A stretch of 39,063 nucleotides of DNA from Pedobacter aquatilis. GTDB taxonomy: Bacteria > Bacteroidota > Bacteroidia > Sphingobacteriales > Sphingobacteriaceae. The DNA lies in assembly GCF_030409415.1 (NCBI RefSeq), contig NZ_JAUFPW010000014.1, positions 1 through 39,063 on the forward strand. The letters run 5' to 3'. The notes beneath the pieces are model-generated. The model was not told where the DNA came from. It was given only the letters and a program-made list of their open reading frames with translations, and did not search any database. A program made the translations under genes and the position numbers. This document shows, piece after piece, positions 25,784 to 35,178 of this stretch. How positions within the stretch are numbered: position 1 is the first letter of the stretch; each line of letters starts with the position of its first letter.

Positions 25784-27706
25784 ATGACAAACCCATTTCA
25801 ATTATTGGGGATAAGTGATGACGTCGTTAATGCCGTAAAGGACCTTGGATTTGAAACTCCAACGCCTATTCAGGAGCAAAGTATTCCTGTACTGTTAGAA
25901 GGCACTAATGATTTTGTTGGTTTGGCCCAAACAGGAACAGGAAAAACAGCCGCATTTGGTTTGCCGCTGTTAGAACTAATCGATTTTAAAGTAACAAAAC
26001 CGCAGGCATTAATTTTATGCCCAACGCGTGAGTTATGTTTACAAATCGCTAACGACCTTAAAAACTTTTCTAAAAACGTTGCTAATGCCCACGTTGTTGC
26101 CGTTTACGGTGGCGCGAACATTATGCAACAACTACGCGAAATACGCCAAGGCGTTCAAATCGTAGTGGCCACGCCCGGCCGTATGTTGGATATCATTGGC
26201 CGTAAGGCAATTGATTTTTCAAACGTTAAATATGTTGTGCTTGATGAAGCTGACGAGATGTTAAACATGGGTTTCCAGGATGACATTAACGACATTTTAT
26301 CAACTACTCCTGATGACAAAAAAACCTGGTTATTTTCGGCTACAATGCCTGCAGAAGTTCGCCGTATAGCTAAAAACTACATGGATAATCCTGTAGAATT
26401 AACCATGGGCACAAAAAATACAGGTAATGTAAATATCGAACACGAATATTATATTGTTCGTGCCCGTGATAAATATGCTGCCTTAAAACGTATTGTAGAT
26501 TTTAACCCTGATATTTTCGGTGTTGTTTTCTGTAAAACGAAATTAGATACGCAGGATATTGCTGAGCATTTGATTAAAGATGGTTATAATGCTGATGCTT
26601 TACACGGCGATTTATCGCAACAACAACGTGATAAGGTTATGCAACGTTTCCGTGAGCGTAATATGCAACTATTAATTGCTACTGATGTTGCTGCTCGTGG
26701 TATCGATGTTAGTGGTGTAACACACGTAGTTAACTATTCTTTACCTGATGAAATTGAAAGTTATACCCACCGTTCTGGCCGTACTGGTCGTGCTGGTAAA
26801 ACTGGTATTTCAATCTGTATCATCAACTCTAAAGAGTTGGGCAAAATCCGTCAGTTAGAGCGTATTATTGGTAAACAATTTACTAAAGCTGAATTACCTA
26901 CCGGATTTGATGTTTGCGAAAAACAACTTTTCTCTTTAGTACATAAAGTACATAATGTAGAAGTTAACGTAGAGCAAATTGACCAATACATTCCTCGTAT
27001 TATGGATGAATTTAAAGATTTATCTAAAGAGGATGTAATTAAACGTTTCGCTTCATTAGAATTTAACCGTTTCTTGGATTATTATTCTAAAGCACCTGAT
27101 TTAAATGCAGCTGTTGGAGATGAGCGTGGAGAAAGAGGCGAACGTGGCGAAAGACGCGGACGCGGTAGCGAAGGTTACACTCGTTTATTCATCAACTTAG
27201 GCTCTGTAGATGAATTTACCCGTGGCGATATGTTATCATTTATCTGTAACAACGGTAAAATTGGTGGCAAAAGCGTTGGTAAAATTGATTTAAAAGGTGT
27301 TTTCTCTTTCTTTGAAGTAGAAGATGCTGTTGCTGACAAAGTTTTTGAAGGCTTCAAATCAGTTGAATTTAATGGTCGCCAGGTTCGTATTGAAAAAAGC
27401 GGAGATGGTGGACGTGGTGAAGGTGCAGGCGAAAGACGCGGTGGCGGTGAAAGACGTAGTGGTGGATTTGGCGGCGAACGCAGAAGCGGCGGTGGCGGTG
27501 GTTACCGTGGCGGAAATGGTGGTGGCGACAGAAGAAGTTCTGGCGGTAGCGGCAGACGTGATGGTGGAAGTCGTGATGGTGGTGGCTTCAGAGATTTCTC
27601 TGGCCGTAGCCGTGAAGATAAAGGTGGAAGCAGAGAAGGTGGAAGTGGACGTAGAGAAGGTGGAAATCGTGAAGGTGGAAGCGGCGAGCGTCGCAAAAAA
27701 TGGTAA
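25784..27706 (+). CDS. DEAD-box RNA helicase with DbpA-type RNA-binding domain and RGG tail
   Basis: ATP-dependent RNA helicase of 640 residues, related to DeaD/CsdA, acting in ribosome assembly or mRNA unwinding. Motifs: Q-motif FETPTPIQEQSIP (23-35), Walker A AQTGTGKT (48-55), PTREL (80-84), TPGR (130-133), DEAD (154-157), SAT (185-187), ARGID (304-308) and HRSGRTGR (329-336). A DbpA-like RNA-binding domain covers about 465-537, after a short RGE-rich linker (447-461). The last 100 residues are a Gly/Arg/Ser-rich tail (RRGGGERRSGG repeats). Its repetitive codons create long open frames on other strands that are not genes. A strong terminator follows the stop. Confidence 0.96.
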   Translation: MTNPFQLLGISDDVVNAVKDLGFETPTPIQEQSIPVLLEGTNDFVGLAQTGTGKTAAFGLPLLELIDFKVTKPQALILCPTRELCLQIANDLKNFSKNVANAHVVAVYGGANIMQQLREIRQGVQIVVATPGRMLDIIGRKAIDFSNVKYVVLDEADEMLNMGFQDDINDILSTTPDDKKTWLFSATMPAEVRRIAKNYMDNPVELTMGTKNTGNVNIEHEYYIVRARDKYAALKRIVDFNPDIFGVVFCKTKLDTQDIAEHLIKDGYNADALHGDLSQQQRDKVMQRFRERNMQLLIATDVAARGIDVSGVTHVVNYSLPDEIESYTHRSGRTGRAGKTGISICIINSKELGKIRQLERIIGKQFTKAELPTGFDVCEKQLFSLVHKVHNVEVNVEQIDQYIPRIMDEFKDLSKEDVIKRFASLEFNRFLDYYSKAPDLNAAVGDERGERGERGERRGRGSEGYTRLFINLGSVDEFTRGDMLSFICNNGKIGGKSVGKIDLKGVFSFFEVEDAVADKVFEGFKSVEFNGRQVRIEKSGDGGRGEGAGERRGGGERRSGGFGGERRSGGGGGYRGGNGGGDRRSSGGSGRRDGGSRDGGGFRDFSGRSREDKGGSREGGSGRREGGNREGGSGERRKKW

Positions 27707-27727
27707 ATTAAAAACCAAATATTTTAC

Positions 27728-27760
27728 AAGCCGTCCCGAAATTTCGGGACGGCTTTTTTT
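27728..27760 (+). terminator. Terminator of the helicase gene
   Basis: A perfect palindrome of 14 + 14 bases (AAGCCGTCCCGAAA / TTTCGGGACGGCTT, 27728-27755) followed by a T run to 27760. It starts 21 bases after the stop codon. Confidence 0.95.
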
Positions 27761-27942
27761 TGCCACCAGCTGAAGAATGTGGTAAATATTAATTTCATTT
27801 ATACTACTACACAACCAGCAGCAAAACTTAACTCTTTTCATCAATCCAAATTTTAGCAATGAACAAGGGATTATTATTTAAAAATTGTAAAATAGTTATT
27901 CGACTTTATGATTATGCTTAATTTGCACTACTTTCGCTAATT

Positions 27943-29529
27943 ATGCAGGCAAAATATATTTCCTATCAAGAAACTGGTTCGTTTTCTAAACTGGTTTTAG
28001 ATTATATTAATAACGAAGAACAGCTTAAGGCTTTCTACAGTTATCGCCCGGATTTGGATGGATTGAACGAGGCTATCAACAAAAGAAATTTTTTAGGCGA
28101 TAGAAATACTCTGGTTAAGGTTTTGAAAAGCCAATATCAACATCTTAATCCGAATAAATCAGTTACAAAAAATATTGAGCTTTTAGCTTTAGATAATACT
28201 TTCACCGTTACAACTGGTCACCAGTTAAACCTTTTTACTGGCCCCCTATATTTTATTTATAAGATTGTAACGGCCATAAATCTTTCCATTGAGCTGAAAA
28301 TTGCTCAGCCTGATAAAAATTTTGTTCCGGTATATTGGATGGCTACTGAAGACCACGATTTTGATGAAATTAATCATGTAAATGTTGATGAGAAAAACAT
28401 TAGTTGGATACAAAATACAAATGGTGCAACTGGAAGGTTGAGCACAAAAACTGTAGCTGCTGCAGTAACTGCTTACAAAGGCTATTTAGGTATTTCTAAA
28501 AATGGCCAACACATTGCCAAGTTGGTTGAAAGGGCTTATTTAGAACATGATAATTTAGCTGATGCGACCAGATATTTGGTTAATAATTTGTTCGAAAAAT
28601 ATGGTTTAGTAATTGTTAATGCTGATGATAAGCAACTCAAAACCTTATTTAAATCAGTTATACTGGCAGATATTACAGAGCAAAACAGCTCTAAAAACAT
28701 CGATAAGAGTTCTAAAAATCTGGAGGAACTGGGCTACAAAACGCAGGTTAATGGTCGTGATATAAATTTCTTTTATTTGAAGGATGAATTGCGAGAGCGC
28801 TTGATTTTTCAAAATGGAAAGTATGCAGTGAATCATACAGAAATCAGTTTTACTGAGGAGGAATTGAAAGCTGAAATTGCTTCAAACCCTGAAAGATTTA
28901 GCCCAAATGTGGTGATGCGTCCAATGTATCAAGAAGTTATTTTACCCAACATCGCTTATATTGGTGGTGGTGCTGAAGTGGCTTATTGGATGCAATTGAA
29001 AGCAAATTTCGATTATTATAAAGTAGATTTTCCTGTGCTATTGCTACGTAATTCGGCTTTACTAATTGATGAACGTAGTGCTAAAAATTTATACAATTTA
29101 GGTTTTTCCTTAGAAGATATCTTTTTACCTATAGAGGAATTAAAAAATTTATGGGTGAGAAAAAATTCTACTGCACAACTGCTTTTAGCTGATGAAACGA
29201 GGGCAATTAACAGCATCTTCGACCAAATAAAACTGAATGCCTACAAAATCGACAAGACGCTTTCAGTTTCAACAGATACTGCCAAACAAAAAGCCAATCA
29301 CTTGCTGGCTAACCTTGAAAAAAAATTATTCAGAGCCGAAAAGCGAAAACACGAAACGGCTTTAATTCAAATAGAAAACGTTAAGAAAAGGCTTTTCCCT
29401 AATGGAACCATGCAAGAAAGAATTATGAATATTGCACCAATGTATGTGAATTATGGGGAAGATTTTCTCTCATCCTGCATAGAAAATTTTGAACCTTTAG
29501 GCGGCGATTTTACTTTACTTTTACCTTAA
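27943..29529 (+). CDS. bshC: Putative cysteine ligase BshC (bacillithiol biosynthesis)
   Basis: Proposed enzyme for the last step of bacillithiol synthesis, addition of cysteine to glucosaminyl-malate. The protein has 528 residues, the usual length. Family motifs are clear: TVTTGHQLNLFTGPLYFIYK (about 84-103), VPVYWMATEDHDFDEINHV (about 127-145), VNADDKQLK, and RPMYQEVILPNIAYIGGGAE with AYWMQLK. The C-terminal part is a helical coiled region (about 425-495) typical of BshC. It is downstream of, but not co-transcribed with, the helicase gene because of the terminator. A TACTTTCG box (27929-27936) could be its -7 element. bshA and bshB are not in this window. Confidence 0.94.
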   Translation: MQAKYISYQETGSFSKLVLDYINNEEQLKAFYSYRPDLDGLNEAINKRNFLGDRNTLVKVLKSQYQHLNPNKSVTKNIELLALDNTFTVTTGHQLNLFTGPLYFIYKIVTAINLSIELKIAQPDKNFVPVYWMATEDHDFDEINHVNVDEKNISWIQNTNGATGRLSTKTVAAAVTAYKGYLGISKNGQHIAKLVERAYLEHDNLADATRYLVNNLFEKYGLVIVNADDKQLKTLFKSVILADITEQNSSKNIDKSSKNLEELGYKTQVNGRDINFFYLKDELRERLIFQNGKYAVNHTEISFTEEELKAEIASNPERFSPNVVMRPMYQEVILPNIAYIGGGAEVAYWMQLKANFDYYKVDFPVLLLRNSALLIDERSAKNLYNLGFSLEDIFLPIEELKNLWVRKNSTAQLLLADETRAINSIFDQIKLNAYKIDKTLSVSTDTAKQKANHLLANLEKKLFRAEKRKHETALIQIENVKKRLFPNGTMQERIMNIAPMYVNYGEDFLSSCIENFEPLGGDFTLLLP

Positions 29530-29530
29530 A

Positions 29531-29656
29531 GAACAAAGATAAATGAGCAAGGAACAAAGATAAACGAGCAAGGAACAAAGATAAATGAGCAAGGAACGAA
29601 GATAAACGAGCAAAGACCAAAAATAAAAGAGCAAAGAATAAAGACAAAAGAGCAAA
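29531..29656. repeat. 21-base tandem repeat, six copies
   Basis: Six consecutive 21-base units (GAACAAAGATAAATGAGCAAG and variants) start one base after the bshC stop. The first four are nearly identical, with T/C alternating at one position (ATGAG/ACGAG); the last two have diverged. Because the unit is seven codons long, the reverse strand reads as an open hydrophobic heptapeptide repeat, which I do not believe is a gene. Confidence 0.92.
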
Positions 29657-29718
29657 TAAAGAGGGATTTTTGAAAGCAGCTCATTGATCCTTATTCCTTG
29701 CTCCTTAATCCAAAGAAT

Positions 29719-30807
29719 ATGACCTTTATAACCTTTACCGAAAACAAACTCAGAACTTTTACCTACAACGTTTTTAAAAAAATGGGCTGTTCTGATGAAC
29801 ATGCTGAGCTGGCAACTGACGTTTTAATCCGTTCTGATTTACGTGGGATTGATTCTCATGGTGTGGCTCGTTTAAGTGGTTACGTGCGTCTTTGGGAAAA
29901 GAAAAGAATTAATGCAACGCCTGATATTAAGATTGTATATGAAACACCAACAACAGCAACCGTAGATGGCGATGCAGGCTTAGGTTTGGTGGTTGCACCT
30001 TTCGCAATGAAAGTAGCTATAGAAAAAGCCGAAAAATATGGTAGCGGATGGGTTTCCGTTAAAAATTCTAATCATTTTGGCATTGCAGGTTACCACGCTT
30101 TAATGGCCGTAGAAAAAGACATGATTGGCATCAGCATGACGAACGCGAGTCCGCTGGTTGCACCAACTTACGCTAACGAAAGATTGCTCGGCACCAACCC
30201 AATGTGTTATGCATTTCCGGCAGGAAAATATCCTCCGGTAATTGTAGATATGGCCACAGCTGCCGCAGCAAATGGAAAATTAGAAATTGCGCAAAGAGCC
30301 AATAAAGATATTCCAGATGGTTGGGTTCAAAATAAGGATGGCGTAAATTCTAATGACCCGAACGAATTAAAAAGTGGCGGTTCTTTATTGCCTTTGGGCA
30401 GCGACAAAGACCATGGCAGCCATAAAGGTTATGGTTTAAGTGCAACTGTTGATATTTTATCCGCTGTGCTTTCTGGTGCCAATTATGGCCCATGGGTTCC
30501 GCCATTTGTGGCTTTTTTAGAACCATCTGCGAATCCGGTTGGAGAAGGTTTAGGGCATTTCCTTGGCGCTATGCGTGTAGATGGTTTTCGCCCTGCGGAT
30601 GATTTTAAAAATCATTTAGATAATTGGATTGAGCGTTTTAAAAGCGCTAAAACGGTAGATGAATCCAAAAAAGTAATTATCCCTGGCGAACCTGAACATG
30701 AATTTGAGCAGGAACGAAAAATCAGCGGTATACCGCTGATTGATGTTGTAGTTAATGATTTAAATGAACTTGCTATAAAACTAAACATTGAAGCGCTGAG
30801 TAATTAA
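29719..30807 (+). CDS. Ldh family oxidoreductase (malate/L-lactate dehydrogenase type)
   Basis: NAD(P)-dependent 2-hydroxyacid dehydrogenase of the Ldh_2 family (malate, L-lactate, ureidoglycolate and related substrates), distinct from classical lactate dehydrogenases. From the ATG at 29719 it has 362 residues. Family motifs: DLRGIDSHGVARL, the nucleotide-binding segment VSVKNSNHFGIAGYHAL, TNASPLVAPTY, LGTNPMCYAFP, VDMATAAAANGK, and GSHKGYGLSATVDIL near the end of the core. A TTG seven codons upstream lies inside repeat sequence and is not preferred. The stop codon overlaps the stop of the convergent fucosidase gene by four bases. The exact substrate cannot be assigned. Confidence 0.9.
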   Translation: MTFITFTENKLRTFTYNVFKKMGCSDEHAELATDVLIRSDLRGIDSHGVARLSGYVRLWEKKRINATPDIKIVYETPTTATVDGDAGLGLVVAPFAMKVAIEKAEKYGSGWVSVKNSNHFGIAGYHALMAVEKDMIGISMTNASPLVAPTYANERLLGTNPMCYAFPAGKYPPVIVDMATAAAANGKLEIAQRANKDIPDGWVQNKDGVNSNDPNELKSGGSLLPLGSDKDHGSHKGYGLSATVDILSAVLSGANYGPWVPPFVAFLEPSANPVGEGLGHFLGAMRVDGFRPADDFKNHLDNWIERFKSAKTVDESKKVIIPGEPEHEFEQERKISGIPLIDVVVNDLNELAIKLNIEALSN

Positions 30808-32228
30808 TCAGCGGCTTCAAATTCAAATGCTAAAGCTGGCTGATTCTTAACATTGCCAGGTAGCTTTACTGTTGTTTTATCACCTATATTTTTCCAGATT
30901 AATTTTTGTCCGGTTGAAATTAATTTCATCGTTGTTCCTTTTTTTGGAATGTTTCCATTCCATGAAATTTCAGTTGGTTTTTCATCAGCTGATAAACAAT
31001 AAATTGCATAACGCGTTTTAGCGTCTTTACTCTGCGTAAACCAGGTTTTACCATTATTATAATTCTTAGTAATTCGAGTGTTGTAAATCGCTTTACCATT
31101 AACTGAAGTCCATTTCCCAATTTCATTTAATTGATTTGTAACCTCTGATGGTAAAGTCCCATCAGGTTTCGGACCAATGCCTAAAAGTAAGCTACCACCT
31201 TTGGCAACAATTTCTACCAATTTATGTATCACTTCGGCCGCTGGTTTATATTTATCATTGGGAACAAATCCCCAAGCTCCGCCTAAAGTCATACAACTTT
31301 CCCAAGGATAATCCAATTGCTTCTCAGGGATTCTTTGTTCTGGCGTTTGATAATTTTCGTAAGGTCCGTGAACCGTTCTATCTACCATCAATAAACCAGG
31401 TTGTGCTTTTCTAGCCATTGAGGCAATTTTAGGCATATCAATATCCTGGCTCCATTTCGGAATATTTGCGCCCCAAGATAAAACCTCTTCATTTACGGTT
31501 TCCAGCGGACGAACCCAACCTCCGTCTAACCATAATATATCTACGCTACCATAATTATTCATAAGTTCACTAATCTGGTTATAAGTAAACTCCTTGAATT
31601 TGTTCCATCGCCAAGGATATTTTCTGATATCGTAGTTGTTGTTTCTATCGGCCGTTGCATACTTTTGCCACCAATAATATTGCGAGTGCCAATCGGGTTT
31701 GGAAAAGTAAGCACCAATCATAAAGCCATCTTTTCTAAAAGCATCGAAAACATATTTAGCAACATCGGCTTTCGGATGATTAGCAAATGGGCCTTTTGCA
31801 ATATTAAAATCACTTTGTTTGGTATCAAACATAGCAAAACCATCATGGTGTTTGGTAGTAAAAACAAGGTATTTCATGCCCGCTACTTTACCAGCTGCCG
31901 ACCATTGCTCTGAATTAAATTTTGTTGGATTAAATTGTTTGCTAAAATCCCAATACCATTTTTTATAATTTTCGTAAGAAATTGTGGTATCTCTTTCAAT
32001 CCAATCTTCAGAACAGATAGACCATGATTCGATTATACCAGGGACTGCATAAAGCCCCCAATGAATTATCATTCCAAATTTTTTATCTTGCCAATTTTCA
32101 AGTTTTCCCTTAACTAATGGGTCCTTAGGCCATTCGTAATGAGAAGATTGCGGCATTATATCATTTTGCTGCGAGTACAGTAGAAATGAGCTGAATAGCA
32201 GAATAAACAAAAGGGAAAAATTCTTCAT
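30804..32228 (-). CDS. Alpha-L-fucosidase (glycoside hydrolase family 29), exported
   Basis: Retaining glycosidase expected to release alpha-L-fucose from glycans in the periplasm or outside. The 474-residue precursor has a signal peptide (about 1-20, ending LYSQ). GH29 features: FGMIIHWGLYAVPG with H56, YLVFTTKHHDGFAMF with H127-H128, and DILWLDGGW with D235 as probable nucleophile. The later part contains VDRTVHGPYENYQTPEQRIP, GGSLLLGIGPKPDG, and a C-terminal beta-domain. There is no SusCD pair or other glycosidase nearby, so it is an isolated gene. A terminator-like hairpin ends 16 bases before its ATG. Confidence 0.94.
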   Translation of the reverse strand: MKNFSLLFILLFSSFLLYSQQNDIMPQSSHYEWPKDPLVKGKLENWQDKKFGMIIHWGLYAVPGIIESWSICSEDWIERDTTISYENYKKWYWDFSKQFNPTKFNSEQWSAAGKVAGMKYLVFTTKHHDGFAMFDTKQSDFNIAKGPFANHPKADVAKYVFDAFRKDGFMIGAYFSKPDWHSQYYWWQKYATADRNNNYDIRKYPWRWNKFKEFTYNQISELMNNYGSVDILWLDGGWVRPLETVNEEVLSWGANIPKWSQDIDMPKIASMARKAQPGLLMVDRTVHGPYENYQTPEQRIPEKQLDYPWESCMTLGGAWGFVPNDKYKPAAEVIHKLVEIVAKGGSLLLGIGPKPDGTLPSEVTNQLNEIGKWTSVNGKAIYNTRITKNYNNGKTWFTQSKDAKTRYAIYCLSADEKPTEISWNGNIPKKGTTMKLISTGQKLIWKNIGDKTTVKLPGNVKNQPALAFEFEAAD

Positions 32229-32237
32229 ACCTAAAAC

Positions 32238-32263
32238 AAAAAAAGGGCAAGAAATTCCTGCCC
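32238..32263 (-). promoter_or_regulatory. Terminator-like hairpin just before the fucosidase start
   Basis: On the minus strand, GGGCAGGAATTTCTTGCCC (32263-32245) can form an 8-bp stem with one G-U pair, followed directly by seven T. The fucosidase ATG is 16 bases beyond the hairpin. It could be a second terminator for lepB or an attenuator in the fucosidase leader. Confidence 0.65.
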
Positions 32264-32365
32264 TGATAAATAACTAAATTATTAATTAATATCCCAAAAT
32301 ATTTTGGTGGTTAAATTATCTTTTGAGGGAATCGTTTAATCGTTTGCGGTTAATTGCTCATAAAA

Positions 32366-32387
32366 AGGCTTAAATTTCTTTAAGCCT
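32366..32387 (-). terminator. Terminator of the lepB operon
   Basis: A perfect 9-bp stem (AGGCTTAAA at 32366-32374, TTTAAGCCT at 32379-32387) with a four-base loop, followed on the minus strand by TTTTTAT. It lies 28 bases after the lepB stop. Confidence 0.75.
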
Positions 32388-32415
32388 ATTTATGTTCTGT
32401 TTTAATTATAAATTC

Positions 32416-33609
32416 TTACTTAATACCTCGTAACAACCTATTCCAACGAATTTTATTAAAGAAACTTCCTTCGCTATCCCAACTCATCCAAATGAATAAT
32501 GCTTTGCCAACAACATGGTCTTCTGGCACAAAACCCCAATAACGAGAATCAGCAGAATTATGTCTGTTATCGCCCATCATCCAATAATAATCCATTTTAA
32601 AAGTGTATGATGTTGCAGGTTTATCATTAATGTACCAAACACCAGCTTTTTGCTCAACTTTGTTTCCTTCGTAAGTTCTAATTGCTCTGTAATATAGTGG
32701 CATCGTATTACTATCGATTTGAACTGTCCAGCCTTTTGCAGGAATTTTTATCGGACCAAAATTATCTCTGTTCCAAACACGTTTTGGGTCATGTGGAAAA
32801 ATACCTCCAGGTTCAATATCTGTCGATGTAGCTGCAAACATATTTACAGATTTTACAAAATCGAAGGCTTTGATTTTTTCCGCCAGTTCAGGAGATAATT
32901 CACCAACATATGTGTTATCACCTATCAATTGCATATCGCCTAGCTTAACTTTCAAATCATCAAACACACCATAGTTAAAATCCATTGTTTTAAACTCGAT
33001 TTTATATGGCATCATTCCGGTATTTATTAATGGTTCATCTTTGCCGTTAATGTTAGCAATACCATTTTTCATACTGATAACATCACCAGCAATACCGATA
33101 CAACGTTTAATGAAGTTCTCACGTTTATCAACCGGGCGACTAACAATTGTATATTGGCTGTGAACGGCTTCACGACCGCTTTGTCTAACCAAATCATAAT
33201 AACTTGGCACTTGATTTTCTAATGCTACAGTATCTCCTTCCGGGAAGTTAAAAACAACAACATCATTTCTTTTGATATCACTCAAGCCCGGTAAACGGCG
33301 GTATTTCCACTGAACGCCATCCCAATAAGCTTTAGTTCCGGTGATTGGCATGGTATGGTGCGCAAAAGGAAAGGCAACGGGTGTCATTGGTACACGAGCA
33401 CCATAATTTACCTTACTTACAAAAAGAAAATCGCCAATTAACAACGAGCGCTCCATAGAACCAGATGGAATTGTATAAGCCTCGATAAAGAAAACCCTGA
33501 TAATTGTTGCTGCAACAACGGCAAAAACAATAGCATCTACCCACTCGCGGGTTTTAGTTTTTTTCTTTTTGTTGGCATCTTTCTTTTTCTGCCAGAATTT
33601 ATAATTCAT
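32416..33609 (-). CDS. lepB: Signal peptidase I
   Basis: Membrane serine protease that removes signal peptides from exported proteins. The 397-residue protein has a short very basic cytoplasmic start (KKKDANKKKKTKTR), one membrane helix (about 22-42), then the S26 domain. The catalytic serine is S51 (TIPSGSMERSL) and the catalytic lysine K168 (NFIKRCIGIAGD). The conserved box E motif MGDNRHNSADSRYWG is near the C-terminus. It is longer than many homologues because of an insertion between box C and the end (about 190-330). It is the last gene of the parA-parB-DUF5683-dapB-lepB run, 66 bases after dapB. Confidence 0.96.
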   Translation of the reverse strand: MNYKFWQKKKDANKKKKTKTREWVDAIVFAVVAATIIRVFFIEAYTIPSGSMERSLLIGDFLFVSKVNYGARVPMTPVAFPFAHHTMPITGTKAYWDGVQWKYRRLPGLSDIKRNDVVVFNFPEGDTVALENQVPSYYDLVRQSGREAVHSQYTIVSRPVDKRENFIKRCIGIAGDVISMKNGIANINGKDEPLINTGMMPYKIEFKTMDFNYGVFDDLKVKLGDMQLIGDNTYVGELSPELAEKIKAFDFVKSVNMFAATSTDIEPGGIFPHDPKRVWNRDNFGPIKIPAKGWTVQIDSNTMPLYYRAIRTYEGNKVEQKAGVWYINDKPATSYTFKMDYYWMMGDNRHNSADSRYWGFVPEDHVVGKALFIWMSWDSEGSFFNKIRWNRLLRGIK

Positions 33610-33675
33610 ATATCTTGTTTAGTTGTTAACGATTTGTACAATCAGCTAACCATTATCTGCTTTATTAATATCAGC

Positions 33676-34410
33676 TTATTCAAAAATATCAGTTATACTG
33701 AAAAAGCCTTTTTTATCTTTTAACCACTCTGCTGCAACTACAGCACCCAATGCAAAACCTGCTCTGCTGTGTGCGGTATGCTTAATTTCAATATCATCAA
33801 CCTCGCTACTGTAAATAACCGTATGCGTACCTGGTATATTTTCAATTCTATGTGATTCAATTAGTAATTGTTCACCTTTGGGAAAAACCTCAACGTTTGT
33901 TCCAACAACTTCGTTCAACCATTCAGATTTGCGTTGCAAATTATCAACAATACCCTCTGCTAAAGTTATGGCTGTTCCACTTGGTGCATCCAGCTTTTGT
34001 GTATGATGAATTTCTTCTACCTGAACTTCGTAAGCCGGATAATTATTCATCAATTTAGCTAAGGTTTGGTTTAGCTTAAAGAATAAATTAACGCCAATAC
34101 TGAAGTTAGACCCATAAAGCAAGGTATTGTTACTGCTGTTGCATTCATTTTTAACTTCCTGCAGTTTGCCATACCAACCAGTTGTACCAACAACCACAGG
34201 AACATTTGCATCGAAACAGACATCAATATTTTGCAAAACAGAGTCAGGCGTACTAAAATCGATGGCTACATCTGCCGCTTTTAAGTTTTGACGGGTTAAT
34301 TCTTCCTGATTATCGATTGATATTTTTAGAACGATTTCGTGGCCGCGTTCTACTGCAAATTTCTCTATAATCTGCCCCATTTTGCCATATCCTAAAAGCG
34401 CAATTTTCAT
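33676..34410 (-). CDS. dapB: 4-hydroxy-tetrahydrodipicolinate reductase
   Basis: NAD(P)H-dependent reductase of the lysine/diaminopimelate pathway, needed for lysine and peptidoglycan. The protein has 244 residues. The nucleotide-binding motif LGYGKMG is at 6-12, FSTPDSV at 52-58 and VGTTGW at 74-79. The substrate and catalytic motif EEIHHTQKLDAPSGTA (132-147) contains H135 and K139. The usual alanine/arginine-rich R(E/D)G...G segment is reduced to the short form common in Bacteroidota. It is 33 bases after the DUF5683 gene and belongs to the par-lepB operon. Confidence 0.96.
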   Translation of the reverse strand: MKIALLGYGKMGQIIEKFAVERGHEIVLKISIDNQEELTRQNLKAADVAIDFSTPDSVLQNIDVCFDANVPVVVGTTGWYGKLQEVKNECNSSNNTLLYGSNFSIGVNLFFKLNQTLAKLMNNYPAYEVQVEEIHHTQKLDAPSGTAITLAEGIVDNLQRKSEWLNEVVGTNVEVFPKGEQLLIESHRIENIPGTHTVIYSSEVDDIEIKHTAHSRAGFALGAVVAAEWLKDKKGFFSITDIFE

Positions 34411-34443
34411 TGGTTATATATTTGTTTAGGTGATTTACCGGTT

Positions 34444-35178
34444 TTAAAATCTTAATGAAAGTTTTAATGCAGGAGTTTGATTAAAACCATACATAGCATT
34501 TGGATTATTTATTAAAGTTGGAGTTACCTTAAAAGAAAGTTTATCATCCACATCGAAAAAATTTAAGCGAGCTGCTACATAAGCATCTATTATTTGTACG
34601 GCATAGACTGCAAAATAAGAAAAAATTACAATCTGACTGTTCCTTTTATAAATCGCTTGTGCATCCAATACATTAGTATCGCCGTATCTTGTCAAATCAG
34701 GGTTAAGAGGCCTTAGTTTCGCGGTATCCGTCTGGAGTTTATTAAACGCCCTATTCTGCGCTTCAGTTAAGAAAATTTTATAGTTCTTACGGCTTTCGAT
34801 GTAGGACAAAGTTAAGGCACCAAAACCTCCATAAATCAAACCTACTTTACCTAAGGTATAAGTTCTCTGCCAAAAATGACCTGTTTTTTCACCCTTTGCA
34901 TTCAATTTATTGTTGAGAAGTTGATTGTTGTACAATTGCCCCCAACCCGGAATTAGCATCGACCTAAAAACAGCTTTTCTACCTGCTACCTTACCCGGAT
35001 TTACGTACTTGATCGTATCCGTTTTTTTACGGGCAGTATCCATCGGAACAGCCTTTATCGGCGTAGTTTTAATAGTATCGATTGGTTTTAATAAAGTATC
35101 CTGTACCTGAGCCGAGGCCAGATTTGCCAAGAAAATAAATACCAGAAATAGCGTTACTAAAAGCTTGTTATTTAACAT
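34444..35178 (-). CDS. DUF5683 family exported protein
   Basis: A 244-residue protein with a signal peptide (about 1-23, ending ASA-Q), a Thr/Lys/Pro-rich segment (about 25-65), and a conserved domain beginning KAVFRSMLIPGWGQLYNNQ. Two hydrophobic stretches follow (around GKVGLIYGGFGALTLSYI and IVIFSYFAVYAVQIIDAYVA). This matches DUF5683, a family typically next to parB in Bacteroidota and of unknown function. I place the start at the ATG at 35178, which overlaps the parB stop as TAATG; a TTG two codons upstream is possible but less likely. The final residues LKLSLRF look like an outer-membrane-type ending. Confidence 0.82.
   Translation of the reverse strand: MLNNKLLVTLFLVFIFLANLASAQVQDTLLKPIDTIKTTPIKAVPMDTARKKTDTIKYVNPGKVAGRKAVFRSMLIPGWGQLYNNQLLNNKLNAKGEKTGHFWQRTYTLGKVGLIYGGFGALTLSYIESRKNYKIFLTEAQNRAFNKLQTDTAKLRPLNPDLTRYGDTNVLDAQAIYKRNSQIVIFSYFAVYAVQIIDAYVAARLNFFDVDDKLSFKVTPTLINNPNAMYGFNQTPALKLSLRF

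Noticed and set aside
27324..27859. Long plus- and minus-strand frames of about 150 and 166 residues over the end of the helicase gene
   Set aside because: They result from the repetitive Gly/Arg codons of the RGG tail and contain low-complexity Val/Ala or Thr/Ser sequence.
29521..29802. 93-residue minus-strand frame with hydrophobic heptapeptide repeat
   Set aside because: It is the translation of the 21-base tandem repeat and overlaps bshC and the start of the dehydrogenase gene; no known family or start context.
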